From Verpa conica (taxonomy: Eukaryota; Ascomycota; Pezizomycetes; Pezizales; Morchellaceae): a stretch of 64,000 nucleotides of DNA. Position 1 is the stretch's first letter, and each line of letters starts with the position of its first letter. The stretch spans positions 930,001 to 994,000 of the forward strand of contig JAUFSD010000024.1 of assembly GCA_033030425.1 (NCBI GenBank). Direction: 5' to 3'. The notes under the pieces were generated by a model that worked only from the letters and a program-made list of their open reading frames with translations, had not been told where the DNA came from and did not search any database. The translations under genes were made by a program, and so were the position numbers. Positions 9,452 to 23,033 of the stretch are shown piece after piece.

Positions 9452-10744
9452 TTAGTCCGTCTTATTCAATCCTGCATTCACTGCAAACATCTTTGCTGTT
9501 GCACCAGCCGTAAATCCATCTACCTGCTTTGCATACTGCTCAATCTGCCTACTGTTTAACAGACTTTCCAGCCTGCTAGGCTCCTGGGGAAGCTTGAATA
9601 ATCTAGTCCACTCATCCTCCGGTAACAGCTCTTGCTTCGCGGCCGCACGGAGTGCATTCTCGCTTTTCCGCTTAGTCTGCCACGCTGTAATCTTTGTCTG
9701 CTCACGTCCAAGTTGGCGAGTGTAGTACTGTGCATTGTTGAGCTCGGTGTAGTGGGTTTCGATCGAGTCAAGGAGGAGGTCGCAGTTCTTCTCAAGGAAG
9801 GGATCAATACTTAAGTCCAAGCTGTCGTAGTTGGGGAACAACGGGGTGGGTGTGAGCGAAGAGAGGGAGAATGGAGTAGGATGAGCCGGTAGAGGGGGTG
9901 AGTCGAGTTGATGAAGAAGGGTGGTGAGAAGGTGGCTATTGCGGATAGTGACAGGGAGCTCAACAAGAATGTCACGGTAGGTGAGATTGTGTTTTGCGAG
10001 GGACTCAGAGGTGAATTTACCCTCCTTCTGGGCAGCCATAAACGCAGGGGTCAGGCGGAAAGCACGGAGGGAGAGTGTTCCTTGGGCACTACGAGCAGTG
10101 TCGTGGACAAGAGCGATAGTACGCTCGTTCAGGGTTGACTGGTAGAAGTATTGGTTCTCGACAAAGTTTGCGTTTAACTATAACGCAATATGTCAGCTCT
10201 AGCTCACCTACTTTCTTCTTGATCTTCCCCCCTTATTTTTTTTTGATGGCGATATAAAATTAGGGGAAATACAAAGTTCCCCAAGTTGGCACTTTGGTAC
10301 CATCCAACACTGTTCGCATCCACATTCATCTCCCTAAGACACCTCATCATCTCTGCCTGATACCAAGCATTCGCCTTTGACCTCGGGGCGGCCGCAGCAG
10401 TATTTACAGAGCTGCTGTCGTTGAAGTCCCCAGTAGAAGCTGCAGGATCTGCAGACGGGAATGGGAAGGAGTTGGTTACTTGGAGCTCGCCGTCCACATC
10501 CATTCCTGTTTAAAATCAGCACTCCATAAAATTAAGATATAATTCCTGTTGATGGGTGTACCGAGAAGCTGGCCAGTAATAACCTGTGGGTGTGCCGAAG
10601 AGGAGTGTTTGGCGATCTTGAGAACGACAAGAGCGTCCACACGGACGGACTTGAGAGGACCAGTTAGAGAACTGTGAGATATAAAAAAATTAGACATTTT
10701 TTGGGAATAAATAAGAATAAATGGGCAAGAACTTACGCAGCCAT
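9452..10744 (-). CDS. Translation initiation factor eIF3 subunit h
   Basis: Exons on the minus strand: 10744-10737, 10671-10562, 10505-10273 and 10177-9452. They join to 358 aa, close to the usual eIF3h length. The first exon carries only 8 coding bases (ATGGCTGC) before a GTAAGT donor. The N-terminal MPN domain (about residues 5-145) includes [14 protein letters not shown] and [12 protein letters not shown]. At the position of the JAMM metal site the sequence is [12 protein letters not shown], with no His-x-His, so it is a non-catalytic MPN protein as expected for eIF3h. The C-terminus ([19 protein letters not shown]) matches the family end. It is a cytoplasmic component of eIF3, which recruits the 40S subunit to mRNA. 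It shares no promoter with a neighbour; about 2.2 kb separates it from the divergent kinase gene. Confidence 0.95.
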
Positions 10745-12925
10745 GATTGTAGATGATGGGGGGTATAGAGATCTGGTGGGGGAGATCAAACGTCGTTAAG
10801 GTGGGGTTCGTGAGATGTCGTTGGCGGTGATTTTTTTTGGGAAGTGGGATGGCAGTTTCACTTTTCCCACACTGGTACTATGCCAAGACTTTGGATTAGG
10901 GCTGGTACCCTGGGGCTTGAAGGAGGCTCTGGATGATGGAGGTTCACTCATAGTGTAAACTCGCAGGTGGTTAATTTTGTACGAAATTCTATTACAGGCG
11001 GAGTCCTAGGATTGAGCGGTACATTGAGGTTAAACCATGGAGATTCTGGTCGATACCTTGATTCTGGGAAGCTTTATGACAGCTATGGATTTATGCTTAA
11101 AGGCCATTAAAGACTCCAGGGGTTCACATCTGACAAAGTTACATACTAAAAGGTCTCTCAAACCTTGCCGAGATATGATGCTGACTCCGACGCCGGCCCT
11201 GAACCTGAGAAGCCTTTAATACACAAGGCACTTATATACCATGGTTCGGGCCGTCCGGCAGACGTCAATCAACCACGGGCACTTCCGAGATTGCTAGGCT
11301 CGGTGTTTCCGATACATAGATGCCGAGAAATCTCCGACAATTCTACCACTCTACTTCCTGCATGAGTCTAACTAGAAGTATACAGAGAGACGAGACACAG
11401 GAGCTTCTGGCTGGTCCAAATCAACAGTGATGATTGGGGACATGTGTTCTAACGAGTCTATTTTAGTCTCTTGAATTCTTGAGCTTGCTCAACTCGCAAT
11501 TTGTTGGGAATAAAAATAAAAGTAATTTAAAATACACCAGAGAATAACTTCATGGAAAGGCACTCGAGCATCTCCCTAGCATTTGAAACCCAACTGTCCA
11601 AACAGAACTGGGGTTTTATTAGATTCGGGATCTCGGGCAACACTCAGAAGAGAGCGGGACACGGACCTCGATAATGACCATTTAGATAAGGCCCAAGAGC
11701 CTCCTATATGAACCGTTTGAAAGAACGTTACGTTACTGTGTTTCGTGACAGGGGGTCTATGTACTCTGGTTTCCTCAGCCAACAGGCCTGCTCCTGCGGG
11801 TAGCCCTTCTTGTCTAGCCGCCCCCGTCTCCCTCACAGCGGCGACGGGCGTGACAAATGGGTCTGGATGTCAGCCCAGAACCATAGGTCTTCCCCGCCTA
11901 CACTATCCTGACCGGTTACACCTCCTGTGGGGAAGATAGGAGGACAGACCTCAGTACAAGAGATTGGGAGCTACTAAGATAGAGAGCGCTAAATACATCG
12001 TGATGTGTATACTTCCTGGTGGTACCATTGCTAGGTAGAATACAGTTACAGGTACATAAGGTACATACATATACATGTATGATACATGACCTCAAGACTC
12101 ACCCCTTTCCAAGGAAATATCTGGCTTTCTGCAGTCTCATGTGTTCCCTCGTGCTGCCGCAAGCAGCCGCACAAATCCTGGGGAAGAAGAAAAGAAAACA
12201 ATAAAGAATCAAACTGATGATAGAATTACGGGAGAACAAGAGGAAGCATTCTCTAGGGAGCCTAGGCTTCTAGAGTAACTGCAGGGCAAATATCCGGTCA
12301 CATCACCCTCCCATATCATATCCCGATCGTCCCTTTCTACCATTAGATCCCACCCCACCCCAGAATCCTACCCCCCTCGCCCTTTCCCCTTCTATCCCCC
12401 CCAGTCCACCGTCTTGTGCTTCCTACTCTGTGATTTTGTAAGCTGCTGGATTGAGGCCTGCATCTCTCCCTCGTCTCGACCTCCTTCCTCTGTCTGTCAC
12501 CAATTATTACTCAATCTCGCCCCTCTAACGCCCCAGCATCCGCCTCAACGGCACTTCTTATTGTGGCACAGCTGGAATCGATAGTTTTTTGATACCTCTC
12601 CACGGGGATTTTAGCATCTGCGGCTCACCCCCAGTACAGTACCGTGCCCATTCCATCCTTCTATTCATCCTCAATCTTTGCCATCCTCAACAATCCCATT
12701 CATCCACCCCCGGAACCCTTGAAACCCCGCTGTCATTTGACTCCGTCCTGGCCTACCATTTCCTTTCCTTTCCTTTTTTCTCGATTCCCTTCTCAAAGTT
12801 TTCCTCTTCCACCCACATCCTACGCTAAAAAACGCTTCTCTTGAAAGATTTCCTTACACCTCCTAGATTTTGTTTCTTACCATTGTACTAGAGCTTCCCC
12901 TCTCTAAACACCCCCCATCCCAGCT
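10745..12925. other. Divergent intergenic region eIF3h / COT-1-like kinase
   Basis: 2.2 kb without a convincing ORF. The last roughly 600 bp (12300-12925) are strongly pyrimidine-rich on the plus strand, typical of filamentous fungal promoters and 5' leaders, and probably hold the kinase 5' UTR. Confidence 0.5.
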
Positions 12926-15007
<2,082 letters not shown>

Positions 15008-15735
15008 TAGTGGCTTTAGTATTTGCTGCAGCACTTTGATGATTTTTTGATAGCTGCTAGAGGTGGCAATGAGAGGGTTTCTATATCTTTGGACAATTCT
15101 GTTTTTGTGTCACTTTTTGGAACATTTCTATTAGCATTTTTTATTTATTTTGTACTAGGATTCATTAGTGTATTGGGGAAATGGTATCATTGACTTGTAT
15201 CCTGGGTTGGTGATCTTTGAAATGGTTTGGATTTGCGAAATGTAGTTGAGAGAAGTAGTGAGCTAGTAGATGTGCACGCGTAACGGGTGATAAATCGTGG
15301 GTACGAATGTGAAAATGATGATATGAGGCGGGATTAGAGCTTCAATTCTTTAATCTTTTTATTCTTTAGATAGGAGTGTGTTTGGCGTTTTTAGTATGCC
15401 ATTTCTAAGGCAAATCCAAGGTCCGTAAGAGAGAGACGCATATCTAATCACTCGGTTTTCCCCCGTTGATCTACGGGTGCCACCCACCTACCGACACATA
15501 ACATAGGACCTCATCACCATCACAACCATTACAACCACACTCTACAACACTCAACCCCGAAACTCCAACATTACCAAGAAATGTTTCCCCCCCTATAAAC
15601 ATCCCCGGACTTTATAACGCCTAAGAACTAAACTAAAAAAAAAGAAAAGAACAAACGATGACTGTAATTATAGTGAAACACCAAGTAGGTGTCAGCCAAG
15701 CTCGACGTTTTAGAAAAATTTCACAACTCCATCAT
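15008..15735 (+). other. Kinase 3' flank
   Basis: T-rich sequence, probably the kinase 3' UTR in its first part, then a short AT-rich spacer to the tRNA. Nothing else is recognised. Confidence 0.4.
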
Positions 15736-15806
15736 GACTCCGTGGCGCAACGGTAGCGCGTTCGACTCCAGATCGAAAGGCTGCGTGTTCAAATCACGTC
15801 GGGGTC
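15736..15806 (+). tRNA. tRNA-Trp (CCA), second copy
   Basis: The same 71-nt sequence as the minus-strand tRNA at 8802-8872, base for base: A box TGGCGCAACGG, anticodon loop CTCCAGA (CCA), intronless. The flanks do not match the other copy, so only the gene itself is conserved. It is followed within about 50 bp by a T-rich stretch (TTTTTGCTTATTG) that could serve as a Pol III terminator. Confidence 0.95.
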
Positions 15807-16907
15807 AATCCTAGGGATCCCCCTCAGACGTTGAGACCCAACGCCTGGGGGCGGTCCCTTTTTGCTTATTGTTGTGGAGTAGTATGATCGGTTGATTTTA
15901 TATCTTTTTTTTTCCTTTTCAGAGGAGGGGGGGGGGGTATTGTTTGTAGATAGCAGTTTGAGGAGGAGGGGGGGGGGTTAATTGTTGGTTGGTTGGTTGG
16001 GGCGCTTGGTAGGTATTGGTGTTATGGGTTTATGTAGCATGCTGATGTGTTTTGGGGTAACGTTGGCGGTAGTGCTATAGCTGTTATATGGTATGTGTTT
16101 GTGAATAAAGGTTGAAGTTCTCCTGTACCTTAATTGATATATACTTCAGTTAGTCCTAGACCAAACATAGGCCCTAGTATTCCCACATATACTACAATAG
16201 AGATACACCTTTAGTTTGTAAAGAGTGCTTCACTCCGTAAACCTCATGCTTCAACCCCTCCCCTAAAACAAGTGGAGGGAACTTGAGAGGCTACTTATAA
16301 TAACTTAATGTAGACGTAGAAAGTATAGATCTGGGCGCTTTGTTGATTGTGTAGGAATTACCCTCTATGCTCGATACCTTTCTCCGAGAACGGCTGGTTA
16401 GGCTCCTCTGTATTGTTTAATAGTGCTCTAAGGGTACTTTAGTACTCAGTAGTTATAGCGAGTGACGTCCTATGAACCGGTGGTCATGAGTGCTCATGTG
16501 ACAACCGCTGGCTTTAGGTACTGGTAGGGTCCTTGATGTAAGCCTTTAAGAGCTATAGTCTAATAGAATAGAGCTTAACTAGGTAGGCTTGCTTTTTTCA
16601 CTAAAAAGGGGTTAGGAGCCACTATTTAGAATGTCGGTGGGTGGTGTCTATTCAAGGAATTCACTCAAGTTCAACACTGTTTGGATACACTCAAGATAGT
16701 TCCGGAAGACATATATAGGCCGAGTGATAAACCATGATAAACACAAATGGCAACCCACAACTCACATTCACAAAACCACAATCACGGTAAGTCCAGCTGA
16801 ATTTTTTTATATTCGGTACAAAATAAACCCTCCATATCGTCCGTCTTAAGCTTACAGCATTTTTTTGCCAGTAACAGAAAAAATGAGGTATAAAAGAGAG
16901 AAAGTGA
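15807..16907. other. Intergenic, tRNA to OLA1 3' end
   Basis: No coding potential. There are two G-runs (about 15926-15938 and 15968-15977) and otherwise AT-rich DNA. Nothing else is recognised. Confidence 0.5.
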
Positions 16908-18784
16908 TTAGGACTTCGCAGCACCAGCTTTGAAAAGGACACTACACGCATATAAAGTTAGCACACTCCTTAAAAAAAAAGGTAGAATAAAATATTTCGG
17001 GGTAAGGAAAAAAACTTACATATCACCATCCTCCATGACATATTCTTTACCCTTTGTCTGTAGCTTTCCCCCAGCTTTAACAGCCGCCTCATCACCCAGC
17101 TCTCTTAAATCATCATACTTGAAAATCACCGCCTGAATAAAGGTTTTCTCAAAATCTATCTCTCGTAATTAGCAACCTCCCCCTACACTAATTTTCGAGG
17201 GCACAAACCAGTATGAATAACCCCTGCAGCCTGTGGTGCCTTCGTCCCTTTCCTAATACTCCACTGTCTAACCTCGTCTGGACCTGTAGTAAAGAAGCTC
17301 GCCAGCCTCAATGCGCTCCTCATGGTAACAACGATCTTGCCAATGGCACTCTTGACACCTAGTTTCTTACATTCTTCAGCGGCTTCTTCGTCGGTCATGC
17401 GGGTGAGACGTTCCTCGAAGGAGACAGAGAGGGGAATGATGACGTCGCCGGGGCAGTGTTCGTCGATCCAGGCCTTGATCTTGGGGAGGTTCTTGTTCTT
17501 TTGGCGGATGTAGTCTTTTTCAGAGAGGTTGATGAGGAAGATTACAGGTTTGGCGGTGAGGAGGAGCATTTGGTTGATGATTTCAACCTGGGGGAGATAT
17601 GTGTTAGTTGAGGATCTGGAAAAGAGTGAGATGGGGGGTAGAGGCGTAATTTGGGGAAGGATTGTCAGACACAAAAGTGTATCTCATAATGGTCTCTGCG
17701 TTGTATATAATACGAGGCCATTCAACGAGCTGGGTTTGTGTTCGAGTAAAATACTCTTTATCATCATGTAATTTGAGGGAAGGGAAGGGGAGAGGGGTGC
17801 AATATCAAAATCCATCTGTCTTACCTCTTTATTCCCCCAATTCTTCTTCCTCACATCCTTCTTCTCATCCACCAACCAGCTCAAAACACTCTCCACAATC
17901 GCCTGCTCCTCCTTCAATTTCTTCATCTCCAAGCTCTGGCCACCCCTACTCGTCTGCTTCTTCAATGCATCCAAGTTCTTCTCTACAAACTCGATATCCT
18001 TGATCCTCAACTCATCGTTGATGATCTGCAAATCACGAACCGGGTCGACATCACCCTCAACGTGGATGATCTCTGCATCGTCAAAGCAACGAACAACCTG
18101 GAAGATGGCATCGACAGCGCGGATATGGGACAAGAACGCGTTTCCGAGACCAGCACCGGTAGAGGCACCCCGGGTAAGACCAGCAATGTCGTAGACTGTT
18201 AGATTGGCGGGGACTTGAGAGCGTGGCTTAGTCGTGGCTCAGCGGGAGTTCTGGTTGTAGCGGGTTCATATGGGAGGAAGGGAGGGAGGGTACCTTGTAG
18301 TGTTCGCAGAGCCAATCGTAGCGTTCATCGGGGACGATGACACGGGCCTCTTCGGGATCAATGGTAGCGAAGGGGAAATTCTGGGGGGTGTTAGGGGAAT
18401 ACCCTCAATTCACACAAGAACCGAGGATTTATACGTACAGCTGGGTTTCCTAGTGAACATCTAGTGATGGCCTGGAAAAGAGTTGATTTTCCGACATTTG
18501 CAAGACCAACCTATGAGGAGAGATGGAAAGAGAGAGGTCAGCCTGGGATCTTGGACTAGGGAGACGTTTTATAGTGACGATGCCCCACAATCGGATCCAC
18601 CATAAACAGTCACACAAAAAAAAAACTAGCAAGGAGAGAAAGAAAAGAAAGAAAGAAGAACTCCCAGCTATCAAAATTAATAATTAATAAATAATAAATA
18701 AATGCTTACAATTCCACTTTTCAAATTATTCCCGGGTCTACCGAGCATAATCTTCTCCTCCTTGACATTCTTCTTTGGTGGCAT
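16908..18784 (-). CDS. ola1: Obg-like ATPase 1 (OLA1/YchF)
   Basis: Seven exons on the minus strand: 18784-18710, 18510-18439, 18380-18294, 18226-17825, 17587-17209, 17155-17020 and 16941-16908. They give 394 aa, the usual OLA1 length. The N-terminus [11 protein letters not shown] leads into the P-loop GLANVGKST (27-35). Switch/G3 region: [12 protein letters not shown]. The specificity motif is NLSE (Asn232-Glu235) rather than NKxD, the OLA1 feature that lets it bind ATP. A coiled-coil insertion follows ([16 protein letters not shown]). The C-terminal TGS domain includes [20 protein letters not shown] and ends [15 protein letters not shown]1 is a cytosolic ATPase tied to translation and stress responses. 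The last intron has a GTGCTAAC branch site. It is divergent from the PPPDE gene across a 730-bp promoter region. Confidence 0.96.
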
Positions 18785-19514
18785 TTTCCTTTTCGCGTAG
18801 GAACGTGTAAAGACAAGTATAAACGGCTGTGACTGACCGAAAGAGGACAATAGAGGAGCCTGTGTAGTAGAAGACGCGAAGAGAAGTTTTGTACAGCGCC
18901 GGGGAAGGAGCAGCAGCGACGTTGTTGATGAGGGGTAGCAGCGGGGTGAGAAGATGGAGGCTTCTTCTCACTGCTGTAACTGGTATTTGGGGGGGGGTTA
19001 TGATTTGCTGCTGTTTTAGATTTCTTTCCTGTCCACACAGTCAGAGTGGGCTCTCGCATTTTCTTCTGACCCCGCGCTGTGTGGCGCTGTGCGGCGTGGA
19101 TGTGGCTGGGTACGGTGTGTGTGGCACCCATCCTGTCTCTGCTCCCCAGACTTGGCTCTTGTGTCTCAGAAGCCCAACTGGGGCCTGTTCACGGCAGCCG
19201 ACAAAGAGCCTCGAGACCTGATGGGGTGTCCGCGTGTCTGAGTCTCAGTTCTTTTATTACTCTACGGGCCCCTCAGAGTTGGGTTTCAGTTCTTTTATTA
19301 CTCTAGGCCCCTCAGAGTTGAATTTCTGTTCCCTTATATCTCTGCTGTGCCTCTGAGTTGAATCTCTGTTCTTTTATAGCTCTGTGGCCCCTCTGACTTC
19401 TACCAGACACAGCTGTAGTTGCACTGTACCCACCTTCTTCCCCCATCACAGTCTATACTCTATCTAATCACAGAGTAAAATTCATCCCACAATCAACAAT
19501 CACCATATCCCACA
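18785..19514. promoter_or_regulatory. Divergent promoter region OLA1 / PPPDE peptidase
   Basis: 730 bp between two start codons on opposite strands, so both promoters must lie here. It contains the fourfold 40-bp repeat listed separately. No specific binding sites are claimed. Confidence 0.6.
19240..19400 (+). repeat. Imperfect tandem repeat, four copies of about 40 bp
   Basis: Copies at about 19240-19281, 19282-19320, 19321-19360 and 19361-19400. Each follows the pattern (C/T)TGTT or CAGTT, then CTTTTAT, CTCT, GGCCCCTC, AGTTG. Divergence rises towards the right. The array ends about 115 bp before the PPPDE start codon, inside the shared promoter. Confidence 0.8.
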
Positions 19515-20377
19515 ATGCCACCCTCTCGTACTTCCCGCTCCTCAAATCGCTCTCACTCTCTTAAAAAGACAAAAATCATAATCAACGTCTATGATCTCCT
19601 ACCACCAGGTCGTCTCTCAACCTTCGTATGGACAATCGGTGTCGGCCTCCTACACTCTGGTGTCGTCATCAATGACCGGGAATACGCTTTTGGTGGCCAT
19701 GACCGACGTGGCCTAACAGGTGTGTACTGGACAAAACCGCGAACGGAGCCGCCTGGGGGAACTTTCAGAAGTGAGATTCTACATGGGTTTACCTATGCCA
19801 GTGATGATGAGATTGAGGATATTGTGAGAGAGGTATGTATTAGCGCATTTCTAATGGATGGAGAGGGTGGGGGGTTCTTTGGGCTAATTTGAGAATACAG
19901 GCATCAAATGAGTTCTTGGGACCATCGTATAACCTCTTGACTAGAAATTGCAATCACTTTACTTCCCACCTCTGTATGGCTTTAACTGGTCAACCTGCTC
20001 CCGCATATCTCAACCGCGCTGCGTCCATTGGTGTTGCGCTCCCTTGTGTAGTTCCGGCAGGATGGGTTGAGCCTCCAGAGTGCGACGTCGGCGATGAGGA
20101 TGAGCAGGCCCGGCTCACTAGTAATGCTGCTGGCACATCCCGGCGGCATAGTGTCGGTGATACTGATGCTTGGGGGAGTAGCGGGGATGAATATACAGAC
20201 AATGAGGAGGAAGAGGAACGGCAGAGAAAGCGGAGAAGGGAGCGGGAGAGAAGGAGGGCGCTTAGTGTGGAAAGTAACGGGCAAGGGAAGGGGAGGAGAA
20301 GTGGGGAGTTGAGAGATACTGGGGGAAGAGAGATACCGGGGGCAGAGAGGGCGAGGTTGGATAGGACTCTAGGGTAG
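19515..20377 (+). CDS. PPPDE (DeSI-type) cysteine peptidase
   Basis: Exons 19515-19832 and 19901-20377 give 264 aa. The PPPDE domain spans about residues 20-150. It starts INVYDLLPPG, has the catalytic His in LLHSGVVI (His47), a YAFGGHD segment, and the catalytic Cys in RNCNHFTSHLC (Cys123). His then Cys, in a circularly permuted papain-like order, defines the family. Known members are deSUMOylating isopeptidases (DeSI) or deubiquitinases, so the substrate is a ubiquitin-like conjugate. After about 165 the tail is acidic, then strongly Arg/Glu-rich (RQRKRRRERERRR), probably disordered and possibly nuclear-targeting. The intron donor GTATGT follows codon 106 in phase 0. The exact substrate cannot be told from sequence. 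Confidence 0.9.
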
Positions 20378-23033
20378 TGGTGGAGTGGAGTTTTGTGTAT
20401 GATAATTGAAGGGATACGTGAGTATAGGTGCATCGGATGTAATCCCCCTGGTTCCCCTGGCTTTTTATTTTAAATTGTTGGTTTTTCTTCTTTTTTGTTA
20501 TACTTGTGGGATCTGTATTCTTGTTTGATTCTTCACTTTTTTGTAGCCCCCATCAGACTGGCTCAGATAGTAGGCGTAGATTTGAATTCTATATTCTCAT
20601 GTGTCCACATATGATTCCAAGCTGGACATAGCTCACAGCCCAAAGATCACAAGATCACCTTGGCAGCAAGTCCAGTCCCATGGTCCAGGGGAACCAAGCA
20701 CTCACCTCTGCTGACCCGCACGGATCCGTGCACGTGTATGTACATACCGCTAAGAGCGAGAGCTTCTAGACTTATTCTCTCCGTTCAGACACTCCTGCAG
20801 CATTTAGCCGGTCTTGTCTAATAAATACGGCAGTGCCTCGATATGGGAAATGTGGTGGATTTACTCAACCCTAAACACTGTCACGTGGTGGGGTGAACTT
20901 GGCGGTGGTAAGTTCTCATGACACCAAAGTCATCTTCACTACCACACGATTCTAGAGATTATAAGAACACAATAGCAAAAGCTATCACTTCCCTTTGTCG
21001 CTTTGATTCACATATAAGAGCACTTGTCTTATAAAGGTTTAATGCCGCTCAAACCATATCTGTTACCGAGCTGTCTCTTCACCTCTTCCTAACCTCACCA
21101 CCTATGAGTCAACGACCATTTAACTCTGAACAGATTCCCGAAACCCATCACATTTAAAGTGGTATGAAAAGTACCCTTCATCTGCCATTTACAATATCTA
21201 ATCGTTTTTCAGAATCCATATGCTCAAGTGGGTATGGAAAGACTTGGTAGGAGATGGCGTAGGGAGATAAAAGATATTTCTATATACAAACACCAGACAC
21301 CGACCAGCATAACCGAGCTACTATATGAATAAAATAGTTATAGTCGGTCTCTCAAGACTTTAGAGTCTTGTATGGAATATCCGCATACAAGAGTTGCTGT
21401 TACTGCACTCGGTGGTTTCGTCATACTACATAATTATTCTAGTATGTTTCCCTATATTCCTGTTAATAGAGCTTCCTATAGAGCATTAAGCTGAAAATTG
21501 AGATTTTGTCAAGATAGTTTAGAGATAAACTGCAATATCATAGACAGGATTATTAAGATTTGTGAACATCTTTATTTTATAGGTATTACTGCACGACACT
21601 AGTTTAGCAGTACGCTTCTCTTAGTTACAAAACAGGGCAACAAGGTCACCTTGTAAAAACTAAGAAGAACAGCTGGTGGTATAGTGCTTATGCGAGGTGT
21701 AAAAGGTTGTTGGTGTTAGTAACTCTAGCTGAGTTGTTTAACTATGTTAGGGGTGATTTTGTTACAAGAATAGTGCTAGTAGGTAGATAACAAAAGCTTA
21801 TCAAGTAATCTCTTTAGAGGTCTGAAAAAAACAACCTCTATATATGAGAAATGGTGTCTTCCTCATCTTAGAAACTAATGACCAGGCTAGGAAAACTTTG
21901 AGTTAATTCTTATAGCAAAGTTGTAGGGGTAGAGGCATGGCGAGGACAGAAAAGCCTTACCACAAAAGGAGGCATAGATACGCTTTCCGATTATCTTGAT
22001 TAGGTAGTAATCTGTGTATTTAAGTGGGGCGGCGCTGGTAGTATAGGGTTTATACAAGTTCTCATTAACCAGACAGTAGGCCTTGGTGCTTGGCGGTGCT
22101 TGGCAGAACTTCTACTAGGGGGATGTAGCTACAGGACATCTTCTATTGGATCGGATACATTTTGGATTTGTGTTACAAGCGGAGATTGGTGATTCAAGTA
22201 TGTAATTGCGGAGACAAGGTAAGGAAGTAAGTCCTTAAGACAATTTGTAACCTTAATCTCTGCTACTCTACTTTTATTAAACTAATAAGAATCAAAACTA
22301 GAATTCAGAAAGAAAGATTAAAAGCTATATATGGCCAGTAGAAATAGGAGGCAGTGTGCGAAACTAGCTACAAAACTTTAGACCTGTACGAAGTTTACTA
22401 ATTTCGCTTTTCTACCCAACGTTTTACTAGAAGTGACCTACTGATTTTTTATTTCTTGATTCTTTATAAAGAGCTCTCGGTATTTCTCAGTATTTAAGGT
22501 TATGTAGGTAAAGTAGCATAAATGGGAATATCCAGGTTAAAAGTACACTGACAGTGTCTTTTCTCGGAAGTGCACCCATTCTTTAGTAGCTCTCTCCAAA
22601 CAGCTACATACGAGTTGGGGTTTTAGAAAAGTTAACCCCAAGTTCTGGCAGATGACCACAAGACAGGACGGCAAATTCCAAGTCCTTGTAGGGAATATGA
22701 GTAGAACGTCTTAGCTAGGTGGAGAGTTCCTTTTGGTCTAGGGGGTTTGTCACTTAATTTATATTCTAAACGGTCCCAGCCGACCTCAGACCGCGACTTG
22801 GGTGAGCTTTTGTCGGAACTTAGCGCGGCGATTACAGCTACGGAACAACACATGGGTGGAAGCGGGCAGGCTCATTTAGCAGCTACTATTTGTTTTTTCA
22901 AAGCTAGTCCTCAATGTGAGACGGGTGATGTTGTAATTTATGCAGGAAGTGTGCCTAACACAAAACTCTATCTAGTCACATGGTTAGGGAGATCACAAAT
23001 ACCGGCTCTTCGCCAACACCCCCCCCCCCCCAC
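20378..23033. other. Gene-free interval
   Basis: 2.65 kb, largely AT-rich. A short hairpin (CAAGACT-TTAG-AGTCTTG, about 21354-21371) is the only structure I noticed. The 22747-23259 plus-strand frame is partly antisense to the last exon of the next gene and shows no domain. Confidence 0.45.

Noticed and set aside
9243..9455. Lys-rich 70-aa plus frame
   Set aside because: It overlaps the eIF3h stop codon antisense, and its composition reflects A-rich 3' flank DNA.
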